NCBI GenBank assembly: GCA_027311705.1
Contig: DAICYJ010000144.1
Location: 1 to 34,263, forward strand
Reading direction: 5' to 3'
Length of the DNA stretch: 34,263 nt
Source of the DNA: Novosphingobium sp.
Lineage (GTDB): Bacteria > Pseudomonadota > Alphaproteobacteria > Sphingomonadales > Sphingomonadaceae
The notes under the pieces were generated by a model. It had not been told where the DNA came from. It did no database searches and saw only the letters and a program-made list of their open reading frames with translations. Made by a program: the position numbers and the translations under genes. Positions 25,502 to 33,944 of this stretch are shown here, piece after piece (position 1 is the first letter of the stretch; each line of letters opens with the position of its first letter).

Positions 25502-28066
25502 GTGACGCCCGCTCCTGCGAAGGGCTTGTCGACCGAAGAAGCGACCGCGCGACTCGCACGTGATGGGCCGAACGAACTCCCTCAGGCCGACCGGCGATCG
25601 GTGGTGCGGATCGCTCTGGAGGTTCTGCGCGAGCCGATGCTTGCGCTCCTGCTGGCGGGCGGCTTTGCCTATTTGCTGCTCGGCGACCTTACCGAAGCCC
25701 TCATCCTGCTCGGCTTCGCGACCTTTTCGGTTGGCCTGACCGTCATCCAGGAAACGCGCACCGAGAAGGTGCTGGGGGCGCTGCGTGATCTCTCGGCCCC
25801 GCGGGCACTGGTGATCCGGGACGGCACCCGCGTAAGTGTTGCCGGCCGGGACGTGGTCTGTGACGATCTGATCGTTCTCGAACAGGGCGACAGGGTCGCC
25901 GCCGACGCCGTGCTGGTCGAGGCAAGCGATCTCCAGGCTGACGAGTCTCTGCTGACGGGCGAGTCCTTACCGGTAGGAAAGATCGTGAACGTGGCGGACG
26001 CTGGCAATAGCGCCCACCGTCCCGGCGGCGAGGGCCAACCCTTCGTCTATTCGGGCTCTCTGGTTGCGCGCGGCAGCGGCATCGCGCGCGTACTGGCAAC
26101 CGGCCCGCGCAGCGAGATCGGTCTGATCGGCCAGTCGCTCGCGACACTCGACACCGAAGCGCCCCGCTTGCGCCGCGAAACGACGCGGATCGTCACTTGG
26201 TGCGCGATCGGCGGCAGCGCAGTCGCGCTGCTCGTGGTGCTGCTTTACGGGCTGCTGCGCGGCGGCTGGATCGAGGCGGTGCTCGCCGGGATCGCCATCG
26301 GCATGTCGATGTTGCCCGAAGAATTCCCGGTCGTCCTGACGGTGTTCCTCGCAATGGGCGCCTGGCGGATCGGCAAGGTCGGCGTGCTTACCCGCCGCGC
26401 CGCGGCGATCGAAACGCTGGGCTCGGCAACCGTGCTGTGCACGGACAAGACCGGGACACTGACGGAGAACCGCATGTCGGTCGCCGAACTCTGGTTGCCG
26501 TCGGGCGAGACGGCGCAGGTTGGCGGGAGTGGCCCGGTCGCCGGTGCTTTTCATGCGCTACTGGAAACCGCTGCCCTTGCCAGTGCGGTCCAGCCTGCCG
26601 ATCCGATGGAAATAGCGCTCCACGATGCGCACAATGCCGCCAACGACACGTCAGCACCGAATGGCACGCTCGCACATAGCTACGCGTTGCGCCCCGACCT
26701 GCTCGCGATGTCGAATGTGTGGGAGACCAATGACAACCTGGCGATCACTGCCAAGGGCGCACCCGAAGCGATTGCCGAGCTTTGCCGCCTGACCCCCGAC
26801 GCGCGCGCTGACATGGCGAATGCAGTCGAGGCGATGGCATTGCGCGGCATCCGCGTGCTGGCGGTTGCGACCGCGACGCCGCCGGATCGCCGCTGGTCTG
26901 CATCGCAACGGGATTATCACTATGCGTTGACCGGCCTCGTGGGCCTGGCCGATCCTTTGCGCCCCAGCGTCATCGACGCCATCTCGGAGTTTCGCAGCGC
27001 CGGTATTCGAGTCGTCATGATCACGGGGGACTATGCGGCCACCGCGCGATCGATCGCGACGCAGGCGGGCATTGCCGACGGCGAAGTGCTGACCGGCACC
27101 GATCTCGCCGCGCTAGACGACGCCCAGCTTGCAGAGCGACTCAAGCGCGTCACCGTCTTCGCCCGGATCATGCCGGAGCAGAAACTGCGCATCGTCGAGG
27201 CTTTCAAGGCCGATGATGAGATCGTCGCGATGACCGGCGACGGCGTGAACGATGCCCCATCGCTGAAGGCCGCGCATATCGGCGTCGCGATGGGCAAGCG
27301 CGGCACCGATGTCGCGCGCGAAGCCGCCGCCATCGTCCTGCTCGAGGATGATTTCGGCGCGATCGTCCATTCGGTCCGGCTCGGACGGCGGATCTACGAC
27401 AATATCCGCAAGGCAATGGCGTTTATCTTCGCGGTGCATGTGCCGATCGCTGGCCTTGCGCTGCTGCCGCTGTTCTTCGGCCTGCCGCTGCTGTTCGGGC
27501 CGATTCATATCGCGCTCCTCGAAATGGTAATCGATCCGGTGTGCGCGCTGGTCTTCGAAGCGGAACGCGACGAGGCCGACATCATGGAACGACCGCCGCG
27601 TGATCCGCGCGAACCACTGTTCTCGTTCGCCATGGTGGCGTGGAGCGTGTTCCAGGGCACCGTCGCCTTTGCGATGCTGGCGACATTGTTCTTCGTCGAA
27701 ACGTGGAGCGGGATGCCCGAGGCGGAGCTTCGCGCGCTCATCTTCTTTGCACTGATCGCCGAAATCCTTGCGCTGATCCTCGTCAACCGGTCGTTCAGCG
27801 CGTCGCTCGGCGAGGCGCTGGTGCGCCACAATGCCGCGCTCCGCTATGTCGTCATCGCGGTCATAGCGATTACCGGGCTGATTCTGTTCCTGCCGTCTGC
27901 GCAAGCCTTGCTGAAGTTCGGGTCGATCGAATGGCGCGACATGGCGCTTGCTGCAGGGCTTGGCGTGGCGTTGCTGGTCGGGCTGGAAGCGAGCAAGGCA
28001 GTGTTGGGACGCGTCATGTCGCGCCGCGGCAAAGCCTTATCCTCCAACAAGGCGGCATGGGCATGA
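25502..28066 (+). CDS. Cation-transporting P-type ATPase (PEEFP type)
   Basis: An 854-residue P-type ATPase that pumps a cation across the inner membrane using ATP. The actuator TGES is at 152-155, the phosphorylation motif CTDKTGTLT has Asp315, the nucleotide domain has KGAPEA, and the hinge MTGDGVNDAPSLK is intact. There is no N-terminal metal-binding domain or CPC, so it is not a heavy-metal P1B pump. The M4 ion-site motif is PEEFP (272-276) instead of the PEGLP of calcium pumps, and M6 has EMVIDPVCALVFEAE; this clade has no settled substrate. Start is GTG 25502, forced by an in-frame TAA at 25496. It overlaps the AI-2E gene by ATGA. Confidence 0.93.
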   Translation: MTPAPAKGLSTEEATARLARDGPNELPQADRRSVVRIALEVLREPMLALLLAGGFAYLLLGDLTEALILLGFATFSVGLTVIQETRTEKVLGALRDLSAPRALVIRDGTRVSVAGRDVVCDDLIVLEQGDRVAADAVLVEASDLQADESLLTGESLPVGKIVNVADAGNSAHRPGGEGQPFVYSGSLVARGSGIARVLATGPRSEIGLIGQSLATLDTEAPRLRRETTRIVTWCAIGGSAVALLVVLLYGLLRGGWIEAVLAGIAIGMSMLPEEFPVVLTVFLAMGAWRIGKVGVLTRRAAAIETLGSATVLCTDKTGTLTENRMSVAELWLPSGETAQVGGSGPVAGAFHALLETAALASAVQPADPMEIALHDAHNAANDTSAPNGTLAHSYALRPDLLAMSNVWETNDNLAITAKGAPEAIAELCRLTPDARADMANAVEAMALRGIRVLAVATATPPDRRWSASQRDYHYALTGLVGLADPLRPSVIDAISEFRSAGIRVVMITGDYAATARSIATQAGIADGEVLTGTDLAALDDAQLAERLKRVTVFARIMPEQKLRIVEAFKADDEIVAMTGDGVNDAPSLKAAHIGVAMGKRGTDVAREAAAIVLLEDDFGAIVHSVRLGRRIYDNIRKAMAFIFAVHVPIAGLALLPLFFGLPLLFGPIHIALLEMVIDPVCALVFEAERDEADIMERPPRDPREPLFSFAMVAWSVFQGTVAFAMLATLFFVETWSGMPEAELRALIFFALIAEILALILVNRSFSASLGEALVRHNAALRYVVIAVIAITGLILFLPSAQALLKFGSIEWRDMALAAGLGVALLVGLEASKAVLGRVMSRRGKALSSNKAAWA

Positions 28067-29169
28067 CGGGGCCGGCAGCAAAGCGCCCCGCTATCGAGCG
28101 TGCCTTTCTGTTGTTGTTCCTTGCCGCCTCGTCGATCGCCTTTGCCTGGCTGATCGGGCCGTTTATCGGCTCGATCCTGTGGGGGGTGATCGCTGCGATT
28201 CTGTTCACGCCGCTCAACCGACGGCTGCTTGCGATGGCGCCGAAGCGCAGAAATCTCGCGGCGACAGCCACACTACTCGTCATCGTCGCCGTCGCGGTGA
28301 TCCCCGCGATGCTGCTTGGCGCAGCGCTGTTGAGCCAGGCCTCGGCGACCTATGGACAGTTTCAGTCCGGGCAGATCGACATCGGTCGCGGTTTCGTCGA
28401 AGCTGAACGCCACCTGCCGCAGATCGCGCGCGATTGGCTCGCCGACCTCGGCCTCAGCGATTTCACTGCAGTGCGCGAGCGGATCGGTCGCGGGGTCGCG
28501 AGCAGCTTCCAGTCGCTGGCGGGCCAGGCGTTCAATGTTGGGCAAAGTGCCTTTGCCTTCTTTCTGTCGCTCGGCGTGATGCTCTACCTGACGTTCTTCC
28601 TGCTGCGCGACGGCCGCGAATTGACCGCCATCATCGAACGCCGCCTGCCGCTGGCAGTCGATCATCGCCGGTTGCTGGTTTCGCGATTCGTCGCGGTCGT
28701 GCGCGCGACTATCAAGGGCAGTCTGGTCGTTGCCATCCTGCAGGGGCTGATCGGTGGTGTCGTCTTCTGGAGCCTGGGGATTGGCGGCGCGCTGCTGTGG
28801 GGCGTAGCGATGGGCATTTTCTCGCTGTTCCCGGCGATCGGCACGGCGTTCATTTGGGTGCCCGTCACCGTCTATCTGCTGGGCACGGGCGATCTGTGGC
28901 GCGGCGGCGCGCTGTTCCTCTGCGGCTTCTTCATCATCAGCAGCGTCGACAACATCGTCCGCCCCATCATGGTCGGGCGCGACGCGCGGATGCCAGATTA
29001 TGTCGTGCTGATCGCGACTTTGGGCGGGTTCGCGCTGATGGGGTTCAACGGGTTCGTGATCGGGCCGGTCATCGCCGCGCTGTTCATGGCGGCGTGGGAA
29101 ATCTTCGGCGACGGGCAAGCCAGACCTCAAGCGGCCAATTCCTCCGACTCAGCCAGGAACAACCTATGA
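28063..29169 (+). CDS. AI-2E family transporter
   Basis: A 368-residue integral membrane protein of the AI-2E/UPF0118 family (PF01594). It shows an N-terminal pair of helices (about 12-50 and 62-85), a soluble segment with amphipathic helices (about 90-150), and the conserved C-terminal membrane block with GLIGGVVFWSLGIGGALLWG, FPAIGTAFIWVPV, and VDNIVRPIMVG followed by LGGFALMGFNGFVIGP. Members include the AI-2 exporter TqsA and proteins acting as sodium/proton antiporters, so the substrate here is open; next to a cation ATPase an ion role is attractive. The start is ATG 28063 (ATGA with the ATPase stop) or ATG 28057, which is closer to AAGG. The stop overlaps the next gene by ATGA. Confidence 0.9.
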   Translation: MTGPAAKRPAIERAFLLLFLAASSIAFAWLIGPFIGSILWGVIAAILFTPLNRRLLAMAPKRRNLAATATLLVIVAVAVIPAMLLGAALLSQASATYGQFQSGQIDIGRGFVEAERHLPQIARDWLADLGLSDFTAVRERIGRGVASSFQSLAGQAFNVGQSAFAFFLSLGVMLYLTFFLLRDGRELTAIIERRLPLAVDHRRLLVSRFVAVVRATIKGSLVVAILQGLIGGVVFWSLGIGGALLWGVAMGIFSLFPAIGTAFIWVPVTVYLLGTGDLWRGGALFLCGFFIISSVDNIVRPIMVGRDARMPDYVVLIATLGGFALMGFNGFVIGPVIAALFMAAWEIFGDGQARPQAANSSDSARNNL

Positions 29170-30263
29170 ACCGCAGGAACATGCTCATCGGCGCGGGGGC
29201 GACGGCAGCGCTCGGCGGCGGTGCCACCTGGCTGACGCTGTCGGGCATGGGCTCGTCCCAGGACTATGCTGCCAGCATCGCCCCGCTTCGCGCGCCGCTC
29301 CCCGACCCGGCGCAGCCGCGCGATCTCATCCGCTATGCAACGCTCGCGCCCAATGGCCACAACACGCAGCCTTGGAAGTTTCGCGTGGGCGAGAAGCAGA
29401 TCGATATCCTGCCCGATCTGTCGCGGCGGACGCCCGTGGTCGATCCTGACGATCATCACATCTTCGTCAGCCTGGGCTGCGCGGCGGAAAACCTGGCGCT
29501 GGCATCGGCCGCCCGCGGCCGACCCGGTGGCGTGCGCTTCGATCCGGCCGATGGTGGCGCGGTGACGTTCGAATTCGGCATTGGGCCAGCGGCCGGCTCG
29601 GCGCTGTTCGACGCGATCCCAAAGCGGCAATCGACCCGCGCCCTCTATGACGGCCGCGCGGTCAGCGCGACCGATCTCGACCTGCTGGTCAAATCAGCCG
29701 CCGTGCCCGGCGTCGATCTGGCGCTGCTGACGGACCGCCCCCGGATGGATCGGCTGCGCGATATGGTCATGGCCGGCAACAGCGCGCAAATGGCCGACGC
29801 CGCCTTTGTCCGTGAGTTGAAATCATGGTTGCGGTTCAATCCCCGCCAGGCGCTGCGAACCGGCGACGGCCTCTACAGCGTGGCGAGCGGCAACCCCGCG
29901 CTGCCCGACTGGCTGGGGCCGCGTGCGTTCGACTGGTTGTCCACGGCGCAATCGGAAAACGACGCCTATGCCAAGCAAATCCGCTCGTCGGCGGGAATCG
30001 CGGTATTCGTCGGCGCTAGCGAAGACCCGGCGCATTGGGTGGCCGTCGGGCAGGCGTGTCAGCGCTTCGCGCTGCAGGCAACCGCGTTGGGATTGAAGCA
30101 CGCCTTCATCAACCAGCCGGTTGAGGTCGCCCGCCTCCGCCCCGATCTGGCGGCGCTTGTTGACCTTCCGGGCAGGCGCCCGGATATTGTGATGCGGTTC
30201 GGCTATGGTCCGACGCTGCCCTGGTCGCCGCGACGATCGCCGACGTCGGTCATAAACGCGTGA
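29166..30263 (+). CDS. Acg-type FMN-binding nitroreductase with Tat-like signal
   Basis: A 365-residue nitroreductase-fold protein. The N-terminus has twin arginines (MNRRNMLIGAGATAALGGGA) before a hydrophobic stretch, suggesting Tat export and possible membrane anchoring. The core has YATLAPNGHNTQPWKFRV (about 58-75), KRQSTRALYDGR and a C-terminal ALQATALGLKHAFINQPVE segment, matching the Acg family (Mycobacterium tuberculosis Rv2032-like) and not classical two-helix nitroreductases. Acg proteins bind FMN and are linked to dormancy and stress. The gene is last of three coupled genes (ATGA at 29166-29169). The biochemical substrate is unknown. Confidence 0.85.
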   Translation: MNRRNMLIGAGATAALGGGATWLTLSGMGSSQDYAASIAPLRAPLPDPAQPRDLIRYATLAPNGHNTQPWKFRVGEKQIDILPDLSRRTPVVDPDDHHIFVSLGCAAENLALASAARGRPGGVRFDPADGGAVTFEFGIGPAAGSALFDAIPKRQSTRALYDGRAVSATDLDLLVKSAAVPGVDLALLTDRPRMDRLRDMVMAGNSAQMADAAFVRELKSWLRFNPRQALRTGDGLYSVASGNPALPDWLGPRAFDWLSTAQSENDAYAKQIRSSAGIAVFVGASEDPAHWVAVGQACQRFALQATALGLKHAFINQPVEVARLRPDLAALVDLPGRRPDIVMRFGYGPTLPWSPRRSPTSVINA

Positions 30264-30268
30264 CCTTC

Positions 30269-30775
30269 ATGTTCACGCGAGAGCGCGGGCGACCAATGCC
30301 CCAGCTAAGACTCACCCGGTGCTGGTCTACTACGCCCTCGTGGTCGCTATCTCCTGGGGCGGCATCCTGGCGGCGGCATGCCCCAGCGGCCTCTTCAACT
30401 TCGAAGCAAACCCGGTGGTGCTGACGCAGTTTATCTAATTCGCCGCCCTCGCTGGCCCCAGCCTTGCCGGTATCCTCACGACCATCCTGATCTACGGAAA
30501 AGCGGGCCTTCGCGATCTGCTCTCCGGCGTGCTCCGGTGGCGGGGCGGCGTTCGCTGGTGGCTGGTGGCGCTTCTGACCGCCCCACTACTGTTATGGCGG
30601 TGATCGGCCTTGCGCTTTCGCTGACAGCCCCCGGATACGTCCCCGCCATCTTCTCGTTGCCGTCCTGTTTCACACGATGATCAACGTTTTCTGGGCGCCA
30701 TTTCCAATCGCCGGGGTCGAACTGGGACTGTGCTATCTGCGCCTGAATTTCATATACCACACCTCGTGGCCATAA
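30269..30775 (+). pseudogene. Decayed CPBP family intramembrane protease gene
   Basis: Translation in pieces gives a clear CPBP (Abi/CAAX-like) protease: HPVLVYYALVVAISWGGIL from 30313, then after a stop (TAA 30436) FAALAGPSLAGILTTILIYG and LRWRGGVRWWLVALL in the same frame, a stop at 30601 with the sequence continuing in another frame (LALSLTAPGYVPAIFS), and finally LFHTMINVFWAP in a third frame. The middle part that should hold the EExxxR active site is missing. A start ATG at 30269 is in yet another frame. The remains run about 40 bases into the end of the convergent trmB gene. At least one nonsense change, two or three frameshifts and an internal deletion make it non-functional. Confidence 0.82.
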
Positions 30776-31464
30776 ACATTGCGGGCCTTGGCTTCATAGC
30801 GGGTTTCGGGCCAGCCGCTGGGGCGGTTCTGGAAATCGGCGGGCGACTTGGCCAGCCATTCGAAATCATCGCGGTGGCGGCGCATCACCATCAGGGCGTG
30901 GCGCAGATAGATCGCGTGGTCGGTGCCGAAACGGAACTCGCCGCCCGGCTTCAGCTTGCGCGCAATCAGTGAAACCGGCCCGTCGTTCATCATCCGCCGC
31001 TTGATGTGGCGCGATTTGGGCCAGGGATCGGGGTGCAGCAGATAAACGAACGACAGCGTGCCATCGGCAATGCGCTCCAGCACCTCCAGCGCATCGCCGT
31101 GGTGGATACGAACGTTGCGGATCGGCGCATTGGGCGCGATCCCGTCAGACCTGCGGCCGCCATCGACGTGGACCAGCGCCTGCGCCACACCGTTGAGGAA
31201 CGGTTCGGCGCCGATAAAGCCGTGATCGGGCAGCATATCGGCGCGAAAGGCCATGTGCTCCCCCCCGCCAAAGCCGATCTCGAAATGCATCGGACAATCG
31301 CGCCCGAACAGCGCCTGCGCAGTAACGGGGCCATCGGCCGGCACTGCGATCTGCGGCAACAGGGTATCGATCAGATCCTGCTGTCCGGCGCGCAAGGGCT
31401 TGCCCTTGGCGCGGCCATAGAGGCGGTTGATCGTCAGCGGATCGCCGGGTTTTTGCGCGGTCAT
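30733..31464 (-). CDS. trmB: tRNA (guanine-N7-)-methyltransferase
   Basis: A 243-residue SAM-dependent methyltransferase that makes m7G46 in tRNA. The SAM-binding motif EIGFGGGEH, the following GAEPF, and the family signature LLHPDPWPKSRHIKRRMM are clear, as is the C-terminal TRYEAKARNVYGHEVWYMKF. The N-terminus (MTAQKPGDPLTINRLYGRAK) matches sphingomonad TrmB, which supports ATG 31464 rather than the longer frames from 31515 or 31539. Its 3' end overlaps the decayed CPBP gene on the opposite strand. It is separated by 115 bases from the hydroxylase gene upstream on the same strand. Confidence 0.95.
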   Translation of the reverse strand: MTAQKPGDPLTINRLYGRAKGKPLRAGQQDLIDTLLPQIAVPADGPVTAQALFGRDCPMHFEIGFGGGEHMAFRADMLPDHGFIGAEPFLNGVAQALVHVDGGRRSDGIAPNAPIRNVRIHHGDALEVLERIADGTLSFVYLLHPDPWPKSRHIKRRMMNDGPVSLIARKLKPGGEFRFGTDHAIYLRHALMVMRRHRDDFEWLAKSPADFQNRPSGWPETRYEAKARNVYGHEVWYMKFRRR

Positions 31465-31579
31465 GATGTCGCGCCCGATGGCAGGGCGGCCGCGCGGGGT
31501 CAAGGCGGCGGGCATTATTGCCACGCGCTGAACTTGCACTGCCGCCTGTGCCCAGAAATAACCTCCAGGTCGTTTGCGC

Positions 31580-32422
31580 CTAGGACGATGATTTACTCTT
31601 CACCTCGCTCGGCGGATTTCTGCCGACCAGCGTTCCGATGTTGATGGGCGAGAAAGCATCGTCAGCCCAATGTGGGGTGCTGCCGGGAATGCCATAGCGG
31701 AACGGTCGGCCCTCGGGGATGTGCAATGTTCCGAACATCCAGTCATAAATGGACAGAAAGACGCCGAAGTTGCGGAAATTGCCCCCATCGCGGCCGTAGC
31801 CGTGGTGGCTGTGATGGATGCCCGGAGATATGAAAACATGTTCCAGCCCGCGGAACACCGGGCCGACGACAGGGTGCCGCCTGATTGCATCGTCCCAGCG
31901 AAAATCGCTGTGGGTAAAGATGCCCCAGAAGGTGAACATGACGATGGCCAGGCCCGCCGCCCGAGCCTGACCCAGATAGATCGCCAGCGAAAACACCCAA
32001 CCCAATCCGCCGACGAGTATCCAAAACGGGCTGATACGGAAGTTGAGCAGGACGTTCACATATTTTGCAGTGTGATGCGTTCGATGCATGCGCCAAAACC
32101 AGTCGAACCAGCGCGTGTCCTTCAGTTGGTGACTGCCGCGATGTACCCAGTAATTGGCAAATTCGCCCAGCAGAACAATGGCGATCAGCGCGGGCAGGAA
32201 GGGCACATCGCGCAATGCTCCCTGGCCGCCGGGAAACAGATAGGTGATGGCCATCGCCACAACTGCCGTGCCCGCCGGTCGCACCAGCGCGGCACCAAGC
32301 ATGCAGATGCCGTTCACAAGCCAATCGCTGCGGCTGTAGATTTTACGGTGTCGGCCAGCGATCACTTCCGCCAGCAGGATCACACCGGTCACCGCCAACA
32401 CCCAGATCCCGAGATGTTCCAT
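31580..32422 (-). CDS. Sterol desaturase/fatty acid hydroxylase family protein
   Basis: A 280-residue membrane di-iron oxygenase of the fatty acid hydroxylase superfamily (PF04116). The histidine boxes are intact: HRGSH, HRTHH and HHSHHG, placed after two or three N-terminal membrane helices (for example about 5-20 and 45-65), as usual for hydroxylases acting on lipids or carotenoids. The substrate is unknown; in sphingomonads such enzymes hydroxylate sphingolipid chains or carotenoids, but the sequence does not decide. ATG 32422 is preferred, with GAGGA eight bases upstream; the open frame extends to 32611 over the divergent LysR start. It shares its regulatory region with the LysR gene. Confidence 0.88.
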   Translation of the reverse strand: MEHLGIWVLAVTGVILLAEVIAGRHRKIYSRSDWLVNGICMLGAALVRPAGTAVVAMAITYLFPGGQGALRDVPFLPALIAIVLLGEFANYWVHRGSHQLKDTRWFDWFWRMHRTHHTAKYVNVLLNFRISPFWILVGGLGWVFSLAIYLGQARAAGLAIVMFTFWGIFTHSDFRWDDAIRRHPVVGPVFRGLEHVFISPGIHHSHHGYGRDGGNFRNFGVFLSIYDWMFGTLHIPEGRPFRYGIPGSTPHWADDAFSPINIGTLVGRNPPSEVKSKSSS

Positions 32423-32469
32423 TGCTTCTTCCTCGTCGCCTGCGCCTGTAGTTGCAATGTGAGGCTTCC

Positions 32470-32511
32470 GCGTCCAATGCATATTGATGGAAGTTTTGAT
32501 GATGTGGACGC
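32470..32511. promoter_or_regulatory. Inverted repeat between hydroxylase and LysR genes
   Basis: GCGTCCA (32470-32476) and TGGACGC (32505-32511) are a perfect inverted repeat with a 28-base spacer containing two TTGATG copies. It occupies the 95-base gap between the divergent starts, where a LysR protein usually binds its own and its target promoter. The right arm lies six bases before the LysR ATG, so autorepression is plausible. Confidence 0.4.
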
Positions 32512-32517
32512 ATAAGC

Positions 32518-33417
32518 ATGGATTTGCGCAACTTACGCCACCTTGTCGCCCTTTCCCGCCGCTTGAGCTTTTCACGCGCAGCCGGGGATTTGGGTCTGTC
32601 CCAATCGGCACTCACCCGCAGCATCCAGGCACTCGAGCAAGAGGCCGGGATGCGCCTGTTCGATCGGGATCGCGCGGGCGTAAGTCTTACCCCACAGGGT
32701 AAATCGGTGCTTGAGCGAGCGGAGGCCTTGCTCACCCAGGCGGATGATTTTGAACGCCAACTGCGTCAAACTGCACGAGGCGAGGAGGGACGGGTAAGCT
32801 TCGGCATGGCACCATTACCGGCGTGGACATTGCTGCCAGCCGCACTGTCTGAAAGGCTTCATGCGGCTCCAGCACTCACCCACGAGGTCGTGGTTCGCAA
32901 TGTCGAAGCACTTTGGCCGCTTCTGATAGGGGGCGACATCGAGTTTTTCGTGAGTGCAGAAGGGCAAGTGCCCGACGCGCCGCCCGTGCGCGCCGAGACA
33001 CTGGGGCACTTCCCGGTCACGCTGATTGTCCGCGCTGGTCACCCACTGCTGACAGCTATTAGCCACGATGCCGATTTTCCCGTGTTGATATCAAGTCGGG
33101 GAACCACGAACCTGGCAATATTCGACGATCTCCGCAAATGGGCGTCAGGCCGCCCGCATGTGGTTGAGGATTACGGTACTTTGGTCACGCTCACCAAGAC
33201 CACCGATGCAATCTGGGTGACCTCTGCCTATTCCGTTGCTCGGGATCTTGAAGCCAGAGAGCTTCATACACTTGATCAGATCGGAACCGGTATCCCCCAA
33301 AGTTTCCGAATGGTCATTTATTCGCTCGACCGTCGCTCTCAATCACCGGGAATGCTCAGGTTGAAGCAGGCTTTTCGACAGCAGATACACGGATTGTCGG
33401 AGACGTTCAGGACATAA
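32518..33417 (+). CDS. LysR family transcriptional regulator
   Basis: A 299-residue LysR regulator. The N-terminal winged helix-turn-helix (about 1-60) has the canonical LRHLVALSRRLSFSRAAGDL and LSQSALTRSIQALEQEAGMR pattern, followed by the linker helix and a two-lobed periplasmic-binding-like effector domain (about 90-295). It is transcribed divergently from the fatty acid hydroxylase gene 95 bases away, the usual arrangement for a LysR regulator and its target, so hydroxylase control is a likely job. The inducer is unknown. Base composition is a little lower in GC than the genes to the left. Start ATG 32518 fits the domain boundary. Confidence 0.92.
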   Translation: MDLRNLRHLVALSRRLSFSRAAGDLGLSQSALTRSIQALEQEAGMRLFDRDRAGVSLTPQGKSVLERAEALLTQADDFERQLRQTARGEEGRVSFGMAPLPAWTLLPAALSERLHAAPALTHEVVVRNVEALWPLLIGGDIEFFVSAEGQVPDAPPVRAETLGHFPVTLIVRAGHPLLTAISHDADFPVLISSRGTTNLAIFDDLRKWASGRPHVVEDYGTLVTLTKTTDAIWVTSAYSVARDLEARELHTLDQIGTGIPQSFRMVIYSLDRRSQSPGMLRLKQAFRQQIHGLSETFRT

Positions 33418-33582
33418 AGTTCCCGCACCTGACGGTTCGGTTTGATCAAAACGGGCGGGCTCCAATCCCTCATCGGGTGGTCACGATCGACAGCTTTCAA
33501 GCCACGCTAACGCGGTGCTGGGCGGCAGAAAGTGGGCGCTAGGCTGTCTCCGAAATCTTCAGACTTGCGCCGTTGATCCCTC

Positions 33583-33789
33583 TTACGTCCGGCGCAACGC
33601 GCCCGGCTTATGTGCCGCGCGCTTGCCCTCTTCCGTCTCGACCAGAAATTCCGGGTTGTCCTTCGACGCGGCAACCTTGTGGCCCTTGATCGTCATCGGC
33701 TTTTCCAGCTTGCGCACGACTTTGCCGTGCGCCTCGCCGCCGTGGCTGTCCCAGCGTACCGCGTCGCCGGCTTTGAAGGTCTTGGTCAT
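33583..33789 (-). CDS. DUF2945 domain protein (Tudor-like small protein)
   Basis: A 68-residue protein matching the DUF2945/hypervirulence-associated Tudor-domain family: MTKTFKAGDAVRWDSHGGEA followed by HGKVVRKLEKP, then ASKDNPEFLVETEEGKRAAHKPGALRR. The domain is a small SH3-like barrel; its function is unknown, and homologues are common next to unrelated genes in alphaproteobacteria. ATG 33789 is clearly the start, with AGGAG six bases upstream. The longer frame to 34035 is antisense-like noise over the ctrA terminator. It follows ctrA on the same strand, after that terminator. Confidence 0.85.
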   Translation of the reverse strand: MTKTFKAGDAVRWDSHGGEAHGKVVRKLEKPMTIKGHKVAASKDNPEFLVETEEGKRAAHKPGALRRT

Positions 33790-33894
33790 CGCTCGCTCCT
33801 TGCGCATCACCGACAAAGCGCGGGTGGCGCACGGTGGTTCCATGTGCGGGTTTTCCAACAGTGCTGGCGCTTGTCGGTTCTGCTGCCGCACAGC

Positions 33895-33920
33895 AAAACG
33901 GCCCACCTTTCGGCGGGCCG
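33895..33920 (-). terminator. Rho-independent terminator of ctrA
   Basis: Read on the minus strand, CGGCCCGCC and GGTGGGCCG form a nine-base-pair stem (one G-T pair) closed by a GAAA tetraloop and followed by TTTTG. It lies 25 bases after the ctrA stop and separates it from the DUF2945 gene. Confidence 0.85.
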
Positions 33921-33944
33921 CTTCGGGAACGTCTTGTTGAAAAA

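Noticed and set aside
25245..25505. An 86-codon frame before the P-type ATPase
   Set aside because: GTG start without a ribosome-binding site, no family, and irregular composition; kept only as an observation in the gap entry.
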